Assembly (NCBI RefSeq): GCF_030440425.1
Contig: NZ_CP098023.1
Location: 1-64,000, forward strand
Origin: Microbulbifer sp. MI-G
GTDB taxonomy: Bacteria; Pseudomonadota; Gammaproteobacteria; Pseudomonadales; Cellvibrionaceae
Direction of reading: 5' to 3'
DNA: 64,000 bases
The notes beneath the pieces are model-generated. The model had not been told where the DNA came from, did no database searches, and saw nothing but the letters and a program-made list of their open reading frames with translations. A program made the translations under genes and the position numbers. This document shows positions 1 through 10,559 of the stretch, piece after piece. The stretch's first letter is position 1. Every line of letters begins with the position of its first letter.

Positions 1-1617
1 TTGACGGAATCCGTTTGGAAGCAGTGCGCGGGCTGCTTACAGGACGAGCTGCCAGCGCAACAGTTCAACACCTGGATCAGGCCGTTGCGCGTCAACCCCG
101 GGTGTGCGGAGGGTGAGTTGCGCCTGATTGCTCCGAACCGATTTGTGCTGGACTGGGTTGGCGATAAATTCCTGAGTCGTATCCGGGAACTGGTGTATCA
201 GTTTTCCCCCGCTCAGCCGCTACAGGTGGCTCTGGAAATCACAGCGCGTCGCCCGGCCCGTTTCCAGCGCACCCGTGTTGCGCCACAGCCCGCCCCGGTA
301 CAGGCCCCTGCCGAAGTCATAGAGGCTGTGCAGACAGACCGGGTTGCTGAGGCTTCCACGGGAATGGCCGCGGTAGCGACCGGGCGGTTGACAGCTATGG
401 CGTCTTTTCAGCCCTCCCAGGAGGGCTTTGGGGGCCGTGGCAGAAGTACCCCACGCCCACAGCAGGCCGGGGCGGTGGTTGAAGAAAATGTATTGAGTGA
501 CTCTGCTCCCCCCTCCCCGGCCAGGAGCCCCCTGGCGGCTACGGCACCATCAGAGCCGCCGGCGCGAAAGGCGGAAGGGGAAGTGGGCATCAAAAGTGGC
601 AGTTCCCTCAATCGTAACTTTACTTTCAAGTCTTTTGTGGAGGGCAAATCCAATCAGCTTGGGTTGGCTGCGGCCCAGCAAATATCTGAGAATCCCGGTG
701 GCGCCTACAACCCTCTCTTTATTTATGGCGGTGTGGGTCTGGGCAAGACGCACCTGATGCATTCGGTGGGCAATGCGCTGTTGGAGCGCAACCCCAATGC
801 CAAGGTGGTCTATCTGCACTCCGAGCGCTTCGTGGCAGATATGGTGAAAGCGCTGCAACTCAATGCAATCAGCGATTTCAAGCGCTACTATCGCTCGGTA
901 GATGCCCTGCTGATTGACGATATCCAGTTTTTTGCCAAAAAAGAACGCTCCCAGGAGGAGTTTTTTCACACGTTTAACGCACTGCTGGAAGGTGGTCAGC
1001 AGATTATCCTCACCTGTGATCGCTACCCCAAGGAGATCGATGGCCTTGAGGAACGGTTGAAATCCCGCTTCGGTTGGGGGCTTACGGTGGCGGTGGAGCC
1101 GCCGGAGCTGGAAACCCGGGTTGCCATATTAATGAAGAAGGCGGAGCAATTCGGTGTGGACCTGCCCCACGACTCGGCCTTCTTTATTGCCCAGCGCATC
1201 CGCTCCAATGTGCGTGAACTTGAGGGCGCGCTGCGACGTGTCATCGCCAATGCCCAGTTTACCGGGCGACCTATTGATGATGTACTGGTGCGCGAGGCAC
1301 TCAAAGACTTGCTGGCTTTGCAAGACCGACTGGTCAGTGTGGATAATATCCAGCGGGTGGTGGCGGAGTATTACAAGATCAAGGTGGCGGATCTGCTCTC
1401 CAAACGGCGCAGCCGGTCCGTGGCGCGACCGCGCCAGGTCGCCATGTCCCTTGCCAAGGAGTTGACCAACCACAGCCTTCCGGAGATCGGCGATGCGTTT
1501 GGCGGGCGGGATCATACAACCGTGTTACACGCCTGCCGCAAGATTCGCGAACTGCAAAGCTCCGACGCGGATATTCGCGAGGATGTTAAGTTGCTGACAA
1601 GGTCCTTGACCACTTAA
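1..1617 (+). CDS. dnaA: Chromosomal replication initiator protein DnaA
   Basis: DnaA binds DnaA boxes at oriC and, with ATP, opens the duplex and loads the helicase. The 538-residue protein shows all four domains. The N-terminal oligomerisation domain covers about residues 1-80. A long proline/alanine-rich linker covers about 85-205. The AAA+ domain has Walker A GGVGLGKT at 243-250 and Walker B LLIDDIQ from 303. The C-terminal DNA-binding domain has the signature RDHTTVLHA at about 503-511. The linker makes it longer than the E. coli protein (467 residues). The start is TTG at base 1, where the window was evidently cut to begin, so its ribosome binding site and any upstream oriC lie outside. 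dnaN follows after 33 bases, as in a standard dnaA-dnaN-recF-gyrB operon. Confidence 0.98.
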   Translation: MTESVWKQCAGCLQDELPAQQFNTWIRPLRVNPGCAEGELRLIAPNRFVLDWVGDKFLSRIRELVYQFSPAQPLQVALEITARRPARFQRTRVAPQPAPVQAPAEVIEAVQTDRVAEASTGMAAVATGRLTAMASFQPSQEGFGGRGRSTPRPQQAGAVVEENVLSDSAPPSPARSPLAATAPSEPPARKAEGEVGIKSGSSLNRNFTFKSFVEGKSNQLGLAAAQQISENPGGAYNPLFIYGGVGLGKTHLMHSVGNALLERNPNAKVVYLHSERFVADMVKALQLNAISDFKRYYRSVDALLIDDIQFFAKKERSQEEFFHTFNALLEGGQQIILTCDRYPKEIDGLEERLKSRFGWGLTVAVEPPELETRVAILMKKAEQFGVDLPHDSAFFIAQRIRSNVRELEGALRRVIANAQFTGRPIDDVLVREALKDLLALQDRLVSVDNIQRVVAEYYKIKVADLLSKRRSRSVARPRQVAMSLAKELTNHSLPEIGDAFGGRDHTTVLHACRKIRELQSSDADIREDVKLLTRSLTT

Positions 1618-1650
1618 TTGAATAACTGACAAAACAAGGCGGAATTACCG

Positions 1651-2757
1651 ATGAAATTCTCTGTGAGCCGGGACGCCCTACTCAAGCCGTTGCAACTGGT
1701 AGCCGGAGTTGTTGAAAAGCGCCAGACCCTGCCGGTCCTGGCCAATGTATTACTGCAATTGAGCGGTCGGGAACTCTCCCTGACGGGGACCGATCTGGAG
1801 GTGGAAATTGTCGCTCGTCTGGCAGTGGGAGAGGTGGAACTGGAAGGCGAGCTGACAGTGCCAGCGCGCAAGCTGCTGGATATCTGTCGCTCGCTTCCGG
1901 ATGGCGCCGAGCTGCATCTTGAGCGTGACGGTGAGCGCCTGGTGTTGCGCAGTGGGCGCAGCCGCTTTCAGCTGTCCACACTGCCTGCAGCGGACTTTCC
2001 CAACCAGGAGGAAGCCAGTGCTCAGACCCAGTTTGAGATTGCCCAGGGGGAGATCCACCGGCTGATTGAAGCCACCGGCTTTGCCATGGCTCAGCAGGAT
2101 GTGCGCTATTACCTGAACGGATTGCTGCTGGAGTGCCGCCCACAGCAGCTGCGCGCGGTTGCAACTGATGGCCACCGCCTGGCGCTGTGTGACCGGGATG
2201 CGCCTGGGCTCAATGTCTCTGCGCCGGTTCAGGCGATTGTACCGCGCAAGGGAGTGCTGGAGCTGGGCCGTTTGCTGGAAGACAGCGAGGTGCTGGCGCA
2301 GGTGGTCCTGGGGAACAACCATATCCGCGTGGCCTGCGGCCAGTTCACCTTTACCTCGAAGCTGGTGGATGGCAAGTTTCCGGATTACGAACGGGTGTTG
2401 CCCCGGGATACCGGCAATGTGGTTTACGCGGATCGCCAGGAACTGCGGCAGGCTTTTTCCCGCGCTGCCATTCTGTCCAACGAGAAATACCGCGGTGTCC
2501 GCCTGCAGCTCGCAGAGGGCCTGTTGCAGATTGTGGCGAATAATCCGGAACAGGAGGAGGCAGAAGAGCAGCTAGAAGTGGACTACGTGGGGGAGCCGCT
2601 GGAGATAGGCTTTAATGTGTCCTACCTGCTGGATGTCACCAGTGCCATACACAGTGATCAGATCCGTATCAGCCTGGCGGATGCCAACAGCAGTGCACTG
2701 CTACAGCAGCCTGAGGAGGGTGACGCCCTCTATGTGATTATGCCGATGCGTTTGTAG
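1651..2757 (+). CDS. dnaN: DNA polymerase III sliding clamp, beta subunit
   Basis: The beta clamp encircles DNA as a dimer and tethers polymerase III and repair polymerases. At 368 residues it has the usual family length (E. coli 366) and begins with the typical MKFSVSRDALLKPLQ. It ends MPMRL, the conserved C-terminal form that closes the hydrophobic partner-binding pocket. It lies between dnaA and recF on the same strand. The 132 bases before recF include short GC-rich inverted segments but no clear terminator, so co-transcription with recF and gyrB is likely. Confidence 0.98.
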   Translation: MKFSVSRDALLKPLQLVAGVVEKRQTLPVLANVLLQLSGRELSLTGTDLEVEIVARLAVGEVELEGELTVPARKLLDICRSLPDGAELHLERDGERLVLRSGRSRFQLSTLPAADFPNQEEASAQTQFEIAQGEIHRLIEATGFAMAQQDVRYYLNGLLLECRPQQLRAVATDGHRLALCDRDAPGLNVSAPVQAIVPRKGVLELGRLLEDSEVLAQVVLGNNHIRVACGQFTFTSKLVDGKFPDYERVLPRDTGNVVYADRQELRQAFSRAAILSNEKYRGVRLQLAEGLLQIVANNPEQEEAEEQLEVDYVGEPLEIGFNVSYLLDVTSAIHSDQIRISLADANSSALLQQPEEGDALYVIMPMRL

Positions 2758-2889
2758 TGGGAGCACCGGTGTCGTTATTTGTCCTGACAATACTGAAACT
2801 GCTGCGATGATTGATGCGGCGGTTCCTGCTGTACTACCTGGTAGCCCCCGGTCCAGGGTATACCCGGTACCCCTTATGGGAAGGTGCCA

Positions 2890-3996
2890 ATGGCGCTGAC
2901 CCGCCTGCTGGTAGCCGGTTTCCGCAATATCCAGCATGCCGAACTGCTGCTGGATTCGAAGGTAAACCTGTTTTGCGGCCCCAATGGCGCAGGCAAGACC
3001 TCTTTACTGGAAGCGGTGCACATGCTCGCCACCGGCCGCTCTTTTCGCTCCCGTCAGCACCGCTCTGTTATTCAGCACAGCAGCCGGGGGCTCACGGTTT
3101 TCGCTGAACTGGAGACAGGCTACAGCCTGGGGATCGAACGCCTCACTGACGGCAGTGGACGGGCGAGAATCAATCAGAGGCCTGCCGAGTCCAGTTCCCA
3201 ACTGGCCAGCTGCCTTCCCCTACAGCTGATTAACAGTAACAGTTTTGACGTTCTGGATGGCGGACCTGGCGTGCGTCGTCGCCTGCTGGATTGGACAGTG
3301 TTCCACGTGGAACCAATGTTTGCCCGGGAGTGGAAAAACTATCAAATCGCACTGCGGCAGCGAAACGCGCTCTTGCGTCGTGGTAAAATCGCTGTGGATG
3401 CCATTACTGTCTGGGAAGAGCAGCTGGCGCACAGTGGCGAGCGGGTGAATATCCTACGAGAGGGGCGCTTCCAGGAATTTCAATCTGCGGTGTCGGCGCT
3501 CTTGTGTGAGCTGCCCGGAGGGCTGCCGGGTCCTGTGGAAATAGGTTATCGACGCGGGTGGCGAAAGGAGACCGATCTGTGTACAGCCCTGCAGGAGTCC
3601 CGCGAGGGGGATGTTTCCCTGGGGCATACACGCATTGGCCCACACAGGGCAGATGTTCGGTTCACTCTAGCCGGTGAGCCCGCGCAGCATATTTTATCCC
3701 GCGGTCAGCAGAAGATGCTGGTCTGTGCTGTGCGCACAGCCATGGCGGAGCTTGTGAGTCGTCACCGAACACAGCCGGTATTTCTGGTGGATGACCTGCC
3801 GGCAGAGCTGGATGAAACCAACCAGCAGGTATTTGCCCACTGGATCAGCCGTAGCGCCAGCCAGGTTCTTGTAACCGGGATTGAAGAGGGCATGACAATC
3901 CGGCCATGGCAGCGACTTGAGGCCCCCTGGAATCATCCAAGAGTGTTCCACGTGGAACATGGGAATATCAATGCCGAACCATCGGCCGCACTATAA
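2890..3996 (+). CDS. recF: DNA replication and repair protein RecF
   Basis: RecF is an SMC-like ATPase that helps load RecA at gaps with RecO and RecR. Walker A GPNGAGKT is at residues 30-37, the ABC-type signature LSRGQQKM is near 240, and Walker B VFLVDDLPAELD follows. The total of 368 residues fits the family. The ATG at 2890 is chosen because GGGAAGG at 2878-2884 is a well-placed ribosome binding site. A GTG at 2884 would add two residues but overlaps that site. The coding sequence carries two parS-like palindromes (3299-3314 and 3944-3959). One of them sits only about 40 bases before the stop codon. Confidence 0.96.
   Translation: MALTRLLVAGFRNIQHAELLLDSKVNLFCGPNGAGKTSLLEAVHMLATGRSFRSRQHRSVIQHSSRGLTVFAELETGYSLGIERLTDGSGRARINQRPAESSSQLASCLPLQLINSNSFDVLDGGPGVRRRLLDWTVFHVEPMFAREWKNYQIALRQRNALLRRGKIAVDAITVWEEQLAHSGERVNILREGRFQEFQSAVSALLCELPGGLPGPVEIGYRRGWRKETDLCTALQESREGDVSLGHTRIGPHRADVRFTLAGEPAQHILSRGQQKMLVCAVRTAMAELVSRHRTQPVFLVDDLPAELDETNQQVFAHWISRSASQVLVTGIEEGMTIRPWQRLEAPWNHPRVFHVEHGNINAEPSAAL
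3299..3314. other. parS-like ParB binding site, copy 1
   Basis: TGTTCCACGTGGAACC lies inside recF. It matches the bacterial centromere parS consensus (TGTTNCACGTGAAACA and its gammaproteobacterial variant) except for the final base, leaving a 14-base perfect palindrome with central CACGTG. parS sites close to oriC are bound by ParB, which spreads along DNA using CTP and directs origin segregation. The function is inferred from the match and the position a few kilobases from dnaA. Confidence 0.8.
3944..3959. other. parS-like ParB binding site, copy 2
   Basis: TGTTCCACGTGGAACA is a perfect 16-base palindrome near the 3' end of recF, 645 bases from the first copy. It is the full-symmetry form of the parS element. 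In the recF frame it is read as VFHVEH, so codon choice here is constrained by the DNA site. Confidence 0.88.
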
Positions 3997-6434
<2,438 letters not shown>

Positions 6435-6435
<1 letters not shown>

Positions 6436-6722
6436 TGCTGTTTGAATGTGGGACCCCTAAATTCGGGAAATGGGATCCCACGATCGTGAACGCACGTCTC
6501 ATAATTCGTCGACTGGGACTGGATCTGCTAAGAAAAAAATCTGAACAAGTCCTTTCAAAGCAATATGATCGATATATCGAGCCTTTCTTGAGAGGAGGCT
6601 CTGCCTTCCTGGTTAGGTTCAATGCTAAGTCTGGACAGCAATCGGTTGTTACGATGCCGATGCCAGTGCCAGCGACTTACATCCAAGGCTTTTATACCGC
6701 ATTAGCCAATCGTCACAGCTAG
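6435..6722 (+). CDS. Small protein of unknown function
   Basis: I do not recognise this 95-residue product. A GTG at 6435 overlaps the gyrB stop codon (TAGTG). A second GTG at 6486 would give 78 residues beginning after the hairpin and avoids placing the hairpin in the coding region. The protein has a basic, helical middle (LLRKKSEQVLSKQYDRY) and a C-terminal stretch with alternating Met/Pro (VTMPMPVPATYIQGF). There is no clear ribosome binding site for either start, no signal peptide and no membrane segment. It is AT-richer than gyrB and is the first gene of the accessory stretch. It may be a real small gene or the 3' remnant of a longer one. Confidence 0.4.
6448..6481 (+). terminator. Hairpin just after gyrB, possible terminator
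   Basis: GTGGGA-C-CCC pairs with GGG-A-TCCCAC around a 14-base loop, 13 bases after the gyrB stop. There is no T-run after it, so it would be an imperfect Rho-independent terminator or an mRNA 3' stabilising hairpin. It overlaps the 5' part of the next predicted gene if the GTG at 6435 is the start. Confidence 0.35.
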
Positions 6723-6771
6723 AAATGGATGCGATAGGGCTTTACGATGAAGGTCCGTGGGCGGGCCGCTC

Positions 6772-6970
6772 ATGTACTGTCTAATCGAGATAAGCGGCGA
6801 AAACTTTCATGTCATCAAGAAGGGTTGCCAGGAGGCGCTTCTCGCAGAGCAATCTAGCAAACCACTACGCATTGTGATTAATCAGGATCAGTTTGGTCGA
6901 GGACGAGCATCCTGCGGGCGAAGAGCGAGAGTTTTTCCGCACCCTTCAGTCAAAAGCTGCCAATAGCTGA
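6772..6970 (+). pseudogene. Probable frameshifted small gene
   Basis: From ATG 6772 the frame reads MYCLIEISGENFHVIKK and stays protein-like to about 6890. It then becomes rich in Arg/Cys and stops at 6966. The other frame over about 6890-6970 reads EDEHPAGEEREFFRTLQSK and stops at 6970, which looks much more like a continued soluble, acidic C-terminus. I infer one gene of about 65 residues with a single-base indel near 6880-6895. The product is not recognised. A sequencing error would give the same picture. Confidence 0.35.
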
Positions 6971-6998
6971 GCCCAGGGAAATTGGAGGCTCAGGGATC

Positions 6999-7130
6999 AT
7001 GGAATGTCCAACGTGTAATGGGATCATTAGCCGAGATTGGCTGCAAAGCAATTATATTGAAGCCAACGACGAATTTGCGTGTCCTGCCAGCAAGGAAGAG
7101 CTACGACTTATTGTGGGTGAGGGTGCTTAA
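6999..7130 (+). CDS. Small cysteine-motif protein, unknown function
   Basis: This frame encodes 43 residues, MECPTCNGIISRDWLQSNY onward, ending at TAA 7128-7130. GGAGG at 6984-6988 sits 10 bases before the ATG, which supports translation. The N-terminal CPTC knuckle and one later Cys (ACPAS) suggest half of a zinc ribbon, with only three cysteines. It may bind metal as a dimer or use another ligand. It follows the frameshifted gene and precedes the toxin-antitoxin-like pair by about 190 bases. No family is recognised. Confidence 0.45.
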   Translation: MECPTCNGIISRDWLQSNYIEANDEFACPASKEELRLIVGEGA

Positions 7131-7323
7131 AATAGAGCCATAGACACATATTTTGTGGTTTCGTAACTTTCGATAGTCACTGGTGAGCAGCCTATATTGA
7201 GGATGGAGGACCCACGGGTCAGAAGTGCCTTCTAATTTGAGGGAATACACCGCGTAACAATCCCTGGCGACGGGTTTTCCATGCGGGTAAGATTAGAGGT
7301 AGGGAAAATGATGGAGGTCAATT

Positions 7324-7563
7324 ATGGCTAAGACACCCTCAAAAAAGGACGAGTTCAAACTCAGAGATTTCAGCGAAGTATCGACGGCTGAGATTGCCGA
7401 TATAGCCCGAAAGGCTGGACAAGAGGCCCGCCAGGAATCGCTGGATGCAGGCTGTGAGGTCGTGAGCGAAGACGAGCAAGGTCGGACAGTTATTACCAAG
7501 AAATTGCCAGATGGAACTGAAGAACGGATAGTCCAGGGAGAGACTAAAGATGGCGGAGAGTAA
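7324..7563 (+). CDS. Small partner of zeta-like kinase, candidate antitoxin
   Basis: The 79-residue, highly charged, Glu/Lys-rich protein has no signal peptide or membrane segment. A strong ribosome binding site (GGAGG, 7313-7317) precedes the ATG. The last 14 bases overlap the zeta-like kinase gene in another frame, a translationally coupled arrangement typical of toxin-antitoxin pairs with the antitoxin first. The middle residues (STAEIADIARKAGQEARQE) could form a helix. The C-terminus (GRTVITKKLPDGTEERIVQ) looks like a beta hairpin. It has no obvious resemblance to the epsilon antitoxin, so its role is inferred from size, order and overlap only. Confidence 0.6.
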   Translation: MAKTPSKKDEFKLRDFSEVSTAEIADIARKAGQEARQESLDAGCEVVSEDEQGRTVITKKLPDGTEERIVQGETKDGGE

Positions 7564-8152
7564 GCCAAGGATGATTTTGATTGCCGGACCAAACGGATCA
7601 GGCAAAAGTACGCTCACAAATAAACTGATGTCCGAAGGGCTGGACTTTGGAGTTTATATAAATCCTGATGAGATCGCAGCGCGACTCAACGGGAGTGACC
7701 TCGAAAGAGTAAAGAAGGCCCAGAAGATAGCTGAATCCCAGCGTAATAATCTCCGCCAGACAAAAACAAGTCACTCCTTCGAGTCGGTGATGAGTCACCC
7801 GAGCAAGATTGAATACATGGTGCAGGCGAAAGCGGACGGCTTTGATGTCATGCTTTTGTTTGTTGGAATTAACGACCCAAAGAAGAACGTGGCCCGTGTA
7901 GCTGACCGAGTGAAAAAAGGCGGTCACCCTGTGCCGGTAGACAAGATCATATCCCGTTATAAGAGAACCATGGATATGTTGTTCGATGCTGCAATGACGG
8001 CCAACCATGCCCTCATCTTTGACAATACCTCTGAAGATGGGATAAAACTGGTGGCTGAGGTGAAAAATAGAGACCTGGTTAGCTATGTTGATGGTACTCC
8101 ATGGGTGAAAACCTACTTCATGGATAAGTACAATAACCAGGACTCCTGGTAG
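7550..8152 (+). CDS. Zeta-toxin family P-loop kinase
   Basis: The 200-residue protein has the hallmarks of the zeta toxin/AAA_33 kinase family, whose best-known members phosphorylate UDP-N-acetyl sugars and block cell wall synthesis. Walker A GPNGSGKST is at residues 13-21, followed by NPDEIA (38-43), which includes the likely catalytic Asp. The ESVMSHPSK segment begins at 78. The C-terminal GGHPVP and ISRYKRTMDML match the substrate-lid and arginine region found in chromosomal zeta-like proteins. The gene overlaps its 79-residue partner by 14 bases. Actual toxicity and substrate are inference. Some family members are simple housekeeping kinases. Confidence 0.8.
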   Translation: MAESKPRMILIAGPNGSGKSTLTNKLMSEGLDFGVYINPDEIAARLNGSDLERVKKAQKIAESQRNNLRQTKTSHSFESVMSHPSKIEYMVQAKADGFDVMLLFVGINDPKKNVARVADRVKKGGHPVPVDKIISRYKRTMDMLFDAAMTANHALIFDNTSEDGIKLVAEVKNRDLVSYVDGTPWVKTYFMDKYNNQDSW

Positions 8153-8496
8153 TGTCGCCATGTAACAGAGCTGCTTGTCAGTAAGCCTAAACGTGGCATA
8201 ACTTTTTATAGGCGGAGCCTCGCATTTTTTAGAATGGGGGGGCATTTTGGAAGTTCAGACTTGGTCTGACAGTTACCGGTTTTTCTGACGGTGCTCTGTC
8301 ATGTCAGGTTTAGTACACGAACTTTTCCATCCAGATCTTTTTACCATCTTCAAACGTTTGTAGAGGCGTACGGCCACAGCACACCCTGCCTCGGAGAATT
8401 CGTTTCTTATTGTAATAATTGAACCATAGGGGTAATCCGTAATGTTTGCTCCAGCCTGTATTAGCAACGTGAGAACAATAATTGATCGAGAAGTTT
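8153..8496. other. Intergenic stretch with no supported gene
   Basis: These 344 AT-rich bases lie between the zeta-like gene and the next membrane protein. I found no convincing coding frame with a ribosome binding site, no strong hairpin and no repeat. A 64-codon minus-strand frame here (8273-8467) has no support. It probably holds the promoter of the 8497 gene. Confidence 0.5.
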
Positions 8497-9105
8497 ATGA
8501 ATGTCGATTATTCAAAATACAGTATTGAAGAACTCTTGCAGGCTGCCCAGTCCATAGATCCAGAAAAAAACCCAGTTAACTATCAAAAACTGAAAGCGGA
8601 GTATGAACGCAGAAAAGATGAAATAGATGAAAAGGTTTCCGAAGAAGCTGAAGCAGAAAAAGACAATACCTTTGAGAAAGTGAAGCTTGCTGGATACCTG
8701 CAATTGACAGGTGGATTTATTTTTATACTATTCGCCATTATTTCCTATCAGAATCTGATCACTCTTTCGGCTTCCATAGTTTTGGGGATGTTGTCAATTT
8801 TTGCTGGAAAACTGCTTTTACAGAGTCATGAGCTGGGTTACGACCTGACTTATATTAATCAGGGCCTACAACTCATCAGCTTAAAGATAGGTGGGGTTGT
8901 TTTCAATTATGCGGCATTGGGCGGCGTATATTTTGAACTCACTACGGATGGCAGCCTAGGTTTTAATGCAGTGTTTAACCCAAGCATTACATTAGCATAT
9001 GGTTCAAGCGCGAATGACGGCTTTATCGCAATTGATCTTCTGGCAATAGCAATCATTTACTTGGTTGGCATGAAGAGGAGCTTTGTAGAGACTGAACAGG
9101 GTTAA
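8497..9105 (+). CDS. Membrane protein of unknown function
   Basis: The product has 202 residues from ATG 8497. A TTG at 8482 would add five. The first 60 or so residues are hydrophilic and charged (YSIEELLQAAQSIDPEKNP, then a Glu/Lys-rich helix), suggesting a cytosolic coiled segment. Two hydrophobic helices follow at about 65-82 and 87-105. A more neutral region with NYAALGGVYFEL comes next, and a last hydrophobic helix lies near 180-195. The N-terminal region resembles short helical tethers seen in small envelope proteins, but I do not recognise the family. It is AT-rich, like its neighbours. Confidence 0.65.
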   Translation: MNVDYSKYSIEELLQAAQSIDPEKNPVNYQKLKAEYERRKDEIDEKVSEEAEAEKDNTFEKVKLAGYLQLTGGFIFILFAIISYQNLITLSASIVLGMLSIFAGKLLLQSHELGYDLTYINQGLQLISLKIGGVVFNYAALGGVYFELTTDGSLGFNAVFNPSITLAYGSSANDGFIAIDLLAIAIIYLVGMKRSFVETEQG

Positions 9106-9401
9106 CAGCATAAACCGGATGTAAATGTCTCTGTGATGAGAGTGATTTTCATAACAACCACATTGTGGTCACCTATATAGTTGCATTTTTTCTTTAACCC
9201 GCATTTTTTGTAACTATAGATATTGATATCAACAAGTACTTATAAAACCTATGGATCAGTACACTGGAAGGAAATAACCCGGAAGAGGGGCACGTGCAAT
9301 AAAAACGCTGAATACTGGTGCAATAAACTTGATGAGTGCATGTATCAATAAGCCAACATTCATCAAGTCGCAGAAATCACCAGGTGCAAATAAGGGCAAA
9401 G

Positions 9402-9893
9402 ATGATACGGAAAGCCAAAACCTCGGACGCAGCAAAGATTGCCAGTATTTACAATCACTACGTAAAAAACACCTACATTACTTTTGAGGTTGATCCAGTA
9501 TCAGAAGAGGGTATGTTGGGTCGCATTGAAGAGTGCTTGAGTAACAAATTCCCATGGCTTGTGGCAGAATATGAGAATGTAGTGGTTGGTTATTGCTATG
9601 CCAGTAAATGGAAAGGTCGCTGTGCGTATCAGCACTCTGTTGAAGCGACAGTTTATTTGGATGCCTCTACCACTTCACAAGGCTGGGGATCAAAACTGTA
9701 TGCAGAGCTATTACGTAAATTAGCCGAAATGAATGTCCATGCGGTAATCTGTGGTATTGCACTACCTAATGCGGCAAGCGTAGCGTTACACGAGAAATTT
9801 GGTATGGAAAAGGTGGCGCACTTTAAGGAAGTTGGTCGTAAGTTTGGGTGTTGGGTGGATGTTGGCTACTGGCAGTGTCTGCTCCGAGATTAA
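9402..9893 (+). CDS. GNAT N-acetyltransferase, phosphinothricin/methionine sulfoximine type
   Basis: This 163-residue GNAT protein uses acetyl-CoA to acetylate an amino group. The start MIRKAKTSDAAKIASIYNHYV and the segments TYITFEVDPVS, WLVAEYENVVVGYCYAS, HSVEATVYLD and GWGSKLYAELL match the Pat/Bar/YncA subgroup. Members of that group acetylate phosphinothricin, methionine sulfoximine or methionine sulfone. The acetyl-CoA loop is QGWGSK. The ATG at 9402 gives the family's normal length, although an upstream start at 9336 is possible. Substrate specificity cannot be read from the sequence. It lies alone among AT-rich orphan genes, which fits recent acquisition. Confidence 0.85.
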   Translation: MIRKAKTSDAAKIASIYNHYVKNTYITFEVDPVSEEGMLGRIEECLSNKFPWLVAEYENVVVGYCYASKWKGRCAYQHSVEATVYLDASTTSQGWGSKLYAELLRKLAEMNVHAVICGIALPNAASVALHEKFGMEKVAHFKEVGRKFGCWVDVGYWQCLLRD

Positions 9894-10093
9894 CAATTGG
9901 CTGTAACTTGCCTCTTACTTTAAACACGTTATGTGTGGTCGCCGCCGCGCCCTCATTTTTGCACATAAAGTGCCCGCTATAAGATGCGGATGAGAGCAAA
10001 GTTAGGCATATCTTTTAAATGAATTAACTTGCTAAGAGATCCCTAGAAAAAGCTCTCGCAGGATTGTAATACCTGCCAAAACGCACACCTGAT

Positions 10094-10420
10094 ATGGCAT
10101 TTTAAAGCGAAGCTGAGAGAGCGTTTACCAAGCTTTCGAAATATCGCGATGGCGCCATCTATGTTGGTCACTACTCCGGCAACAGCGAATGGGAAAGACC
10201 TTCGAGTGACAACGAAGTTATGATGGTATTGGAGGGAGCAACCACACTGCTATTATTGATTGAGGGAAAAGAGGAGAGAATCCAGCTTAGCTCGTGTGAG
10301 CTGATCGTCGTTCCCAGGAATTACTGGCACAGATTTGAGTAATCAAGTGATCTTAAGTTATGACGGTAACCCCTCAGCCAAACGATCACAATCCTGAGAA
10401 AACCCTGCCTAACTGTGCCA
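10094..10420 (+). pseudogene. Degraded cupin-domain protein gene
   Basis: From 10106 the frame reads a clear small cupin: FTKLSKYRDGAIYVGHYSG, SEWERPSSDNEVMMVLEGATT and VPRNYWHRFE. The glycine/histidine features of the cupin motifs are recognisable (GHYSG.SEWER, E/MMVLEG, WHRFE). The ATG at 10094 is followed by an in-frame TAA at 10103. A second TAA follows WHRFE at 10340. The expected continuation MTVTPQPNDHNPEKTLP is in another frame from 10360. Two stops and a frameshift make this a pseudogene. Intact relatives are about 110-120 residues and often of unknown function. Confidence 0.75.
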
Positions 10421-10559
10421 AGCGCAGTTGCCCGCGCAAACATGCGGGCAGAAGTTCGCTGGTGCTTGGCCTGTGTTGGCAACTTTTTCCCATACAAAGA
10501 GATGACTACAGCAGGCTGCCTCAAAGCGAAAACTTATCAAATATGTCTAGGTACCCTCT

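Noticed and set aside
8273..8467. A 64-codon minus-strand frame in the gap after the zeta-like gene
   Set aside because: No ribosome binding site, no motif, and its composition is not clearly coding.
9891..10010. Possible integron attC site after the GNAT gene (TTAACAATTGG ... AAAGTTAGGC)
   Set aside because: The ends look like attC core boxes, but the inner arms do not pair, the left box is imperfect, no integrase is present and no other cassette junction in the stretch shows matching boxes.
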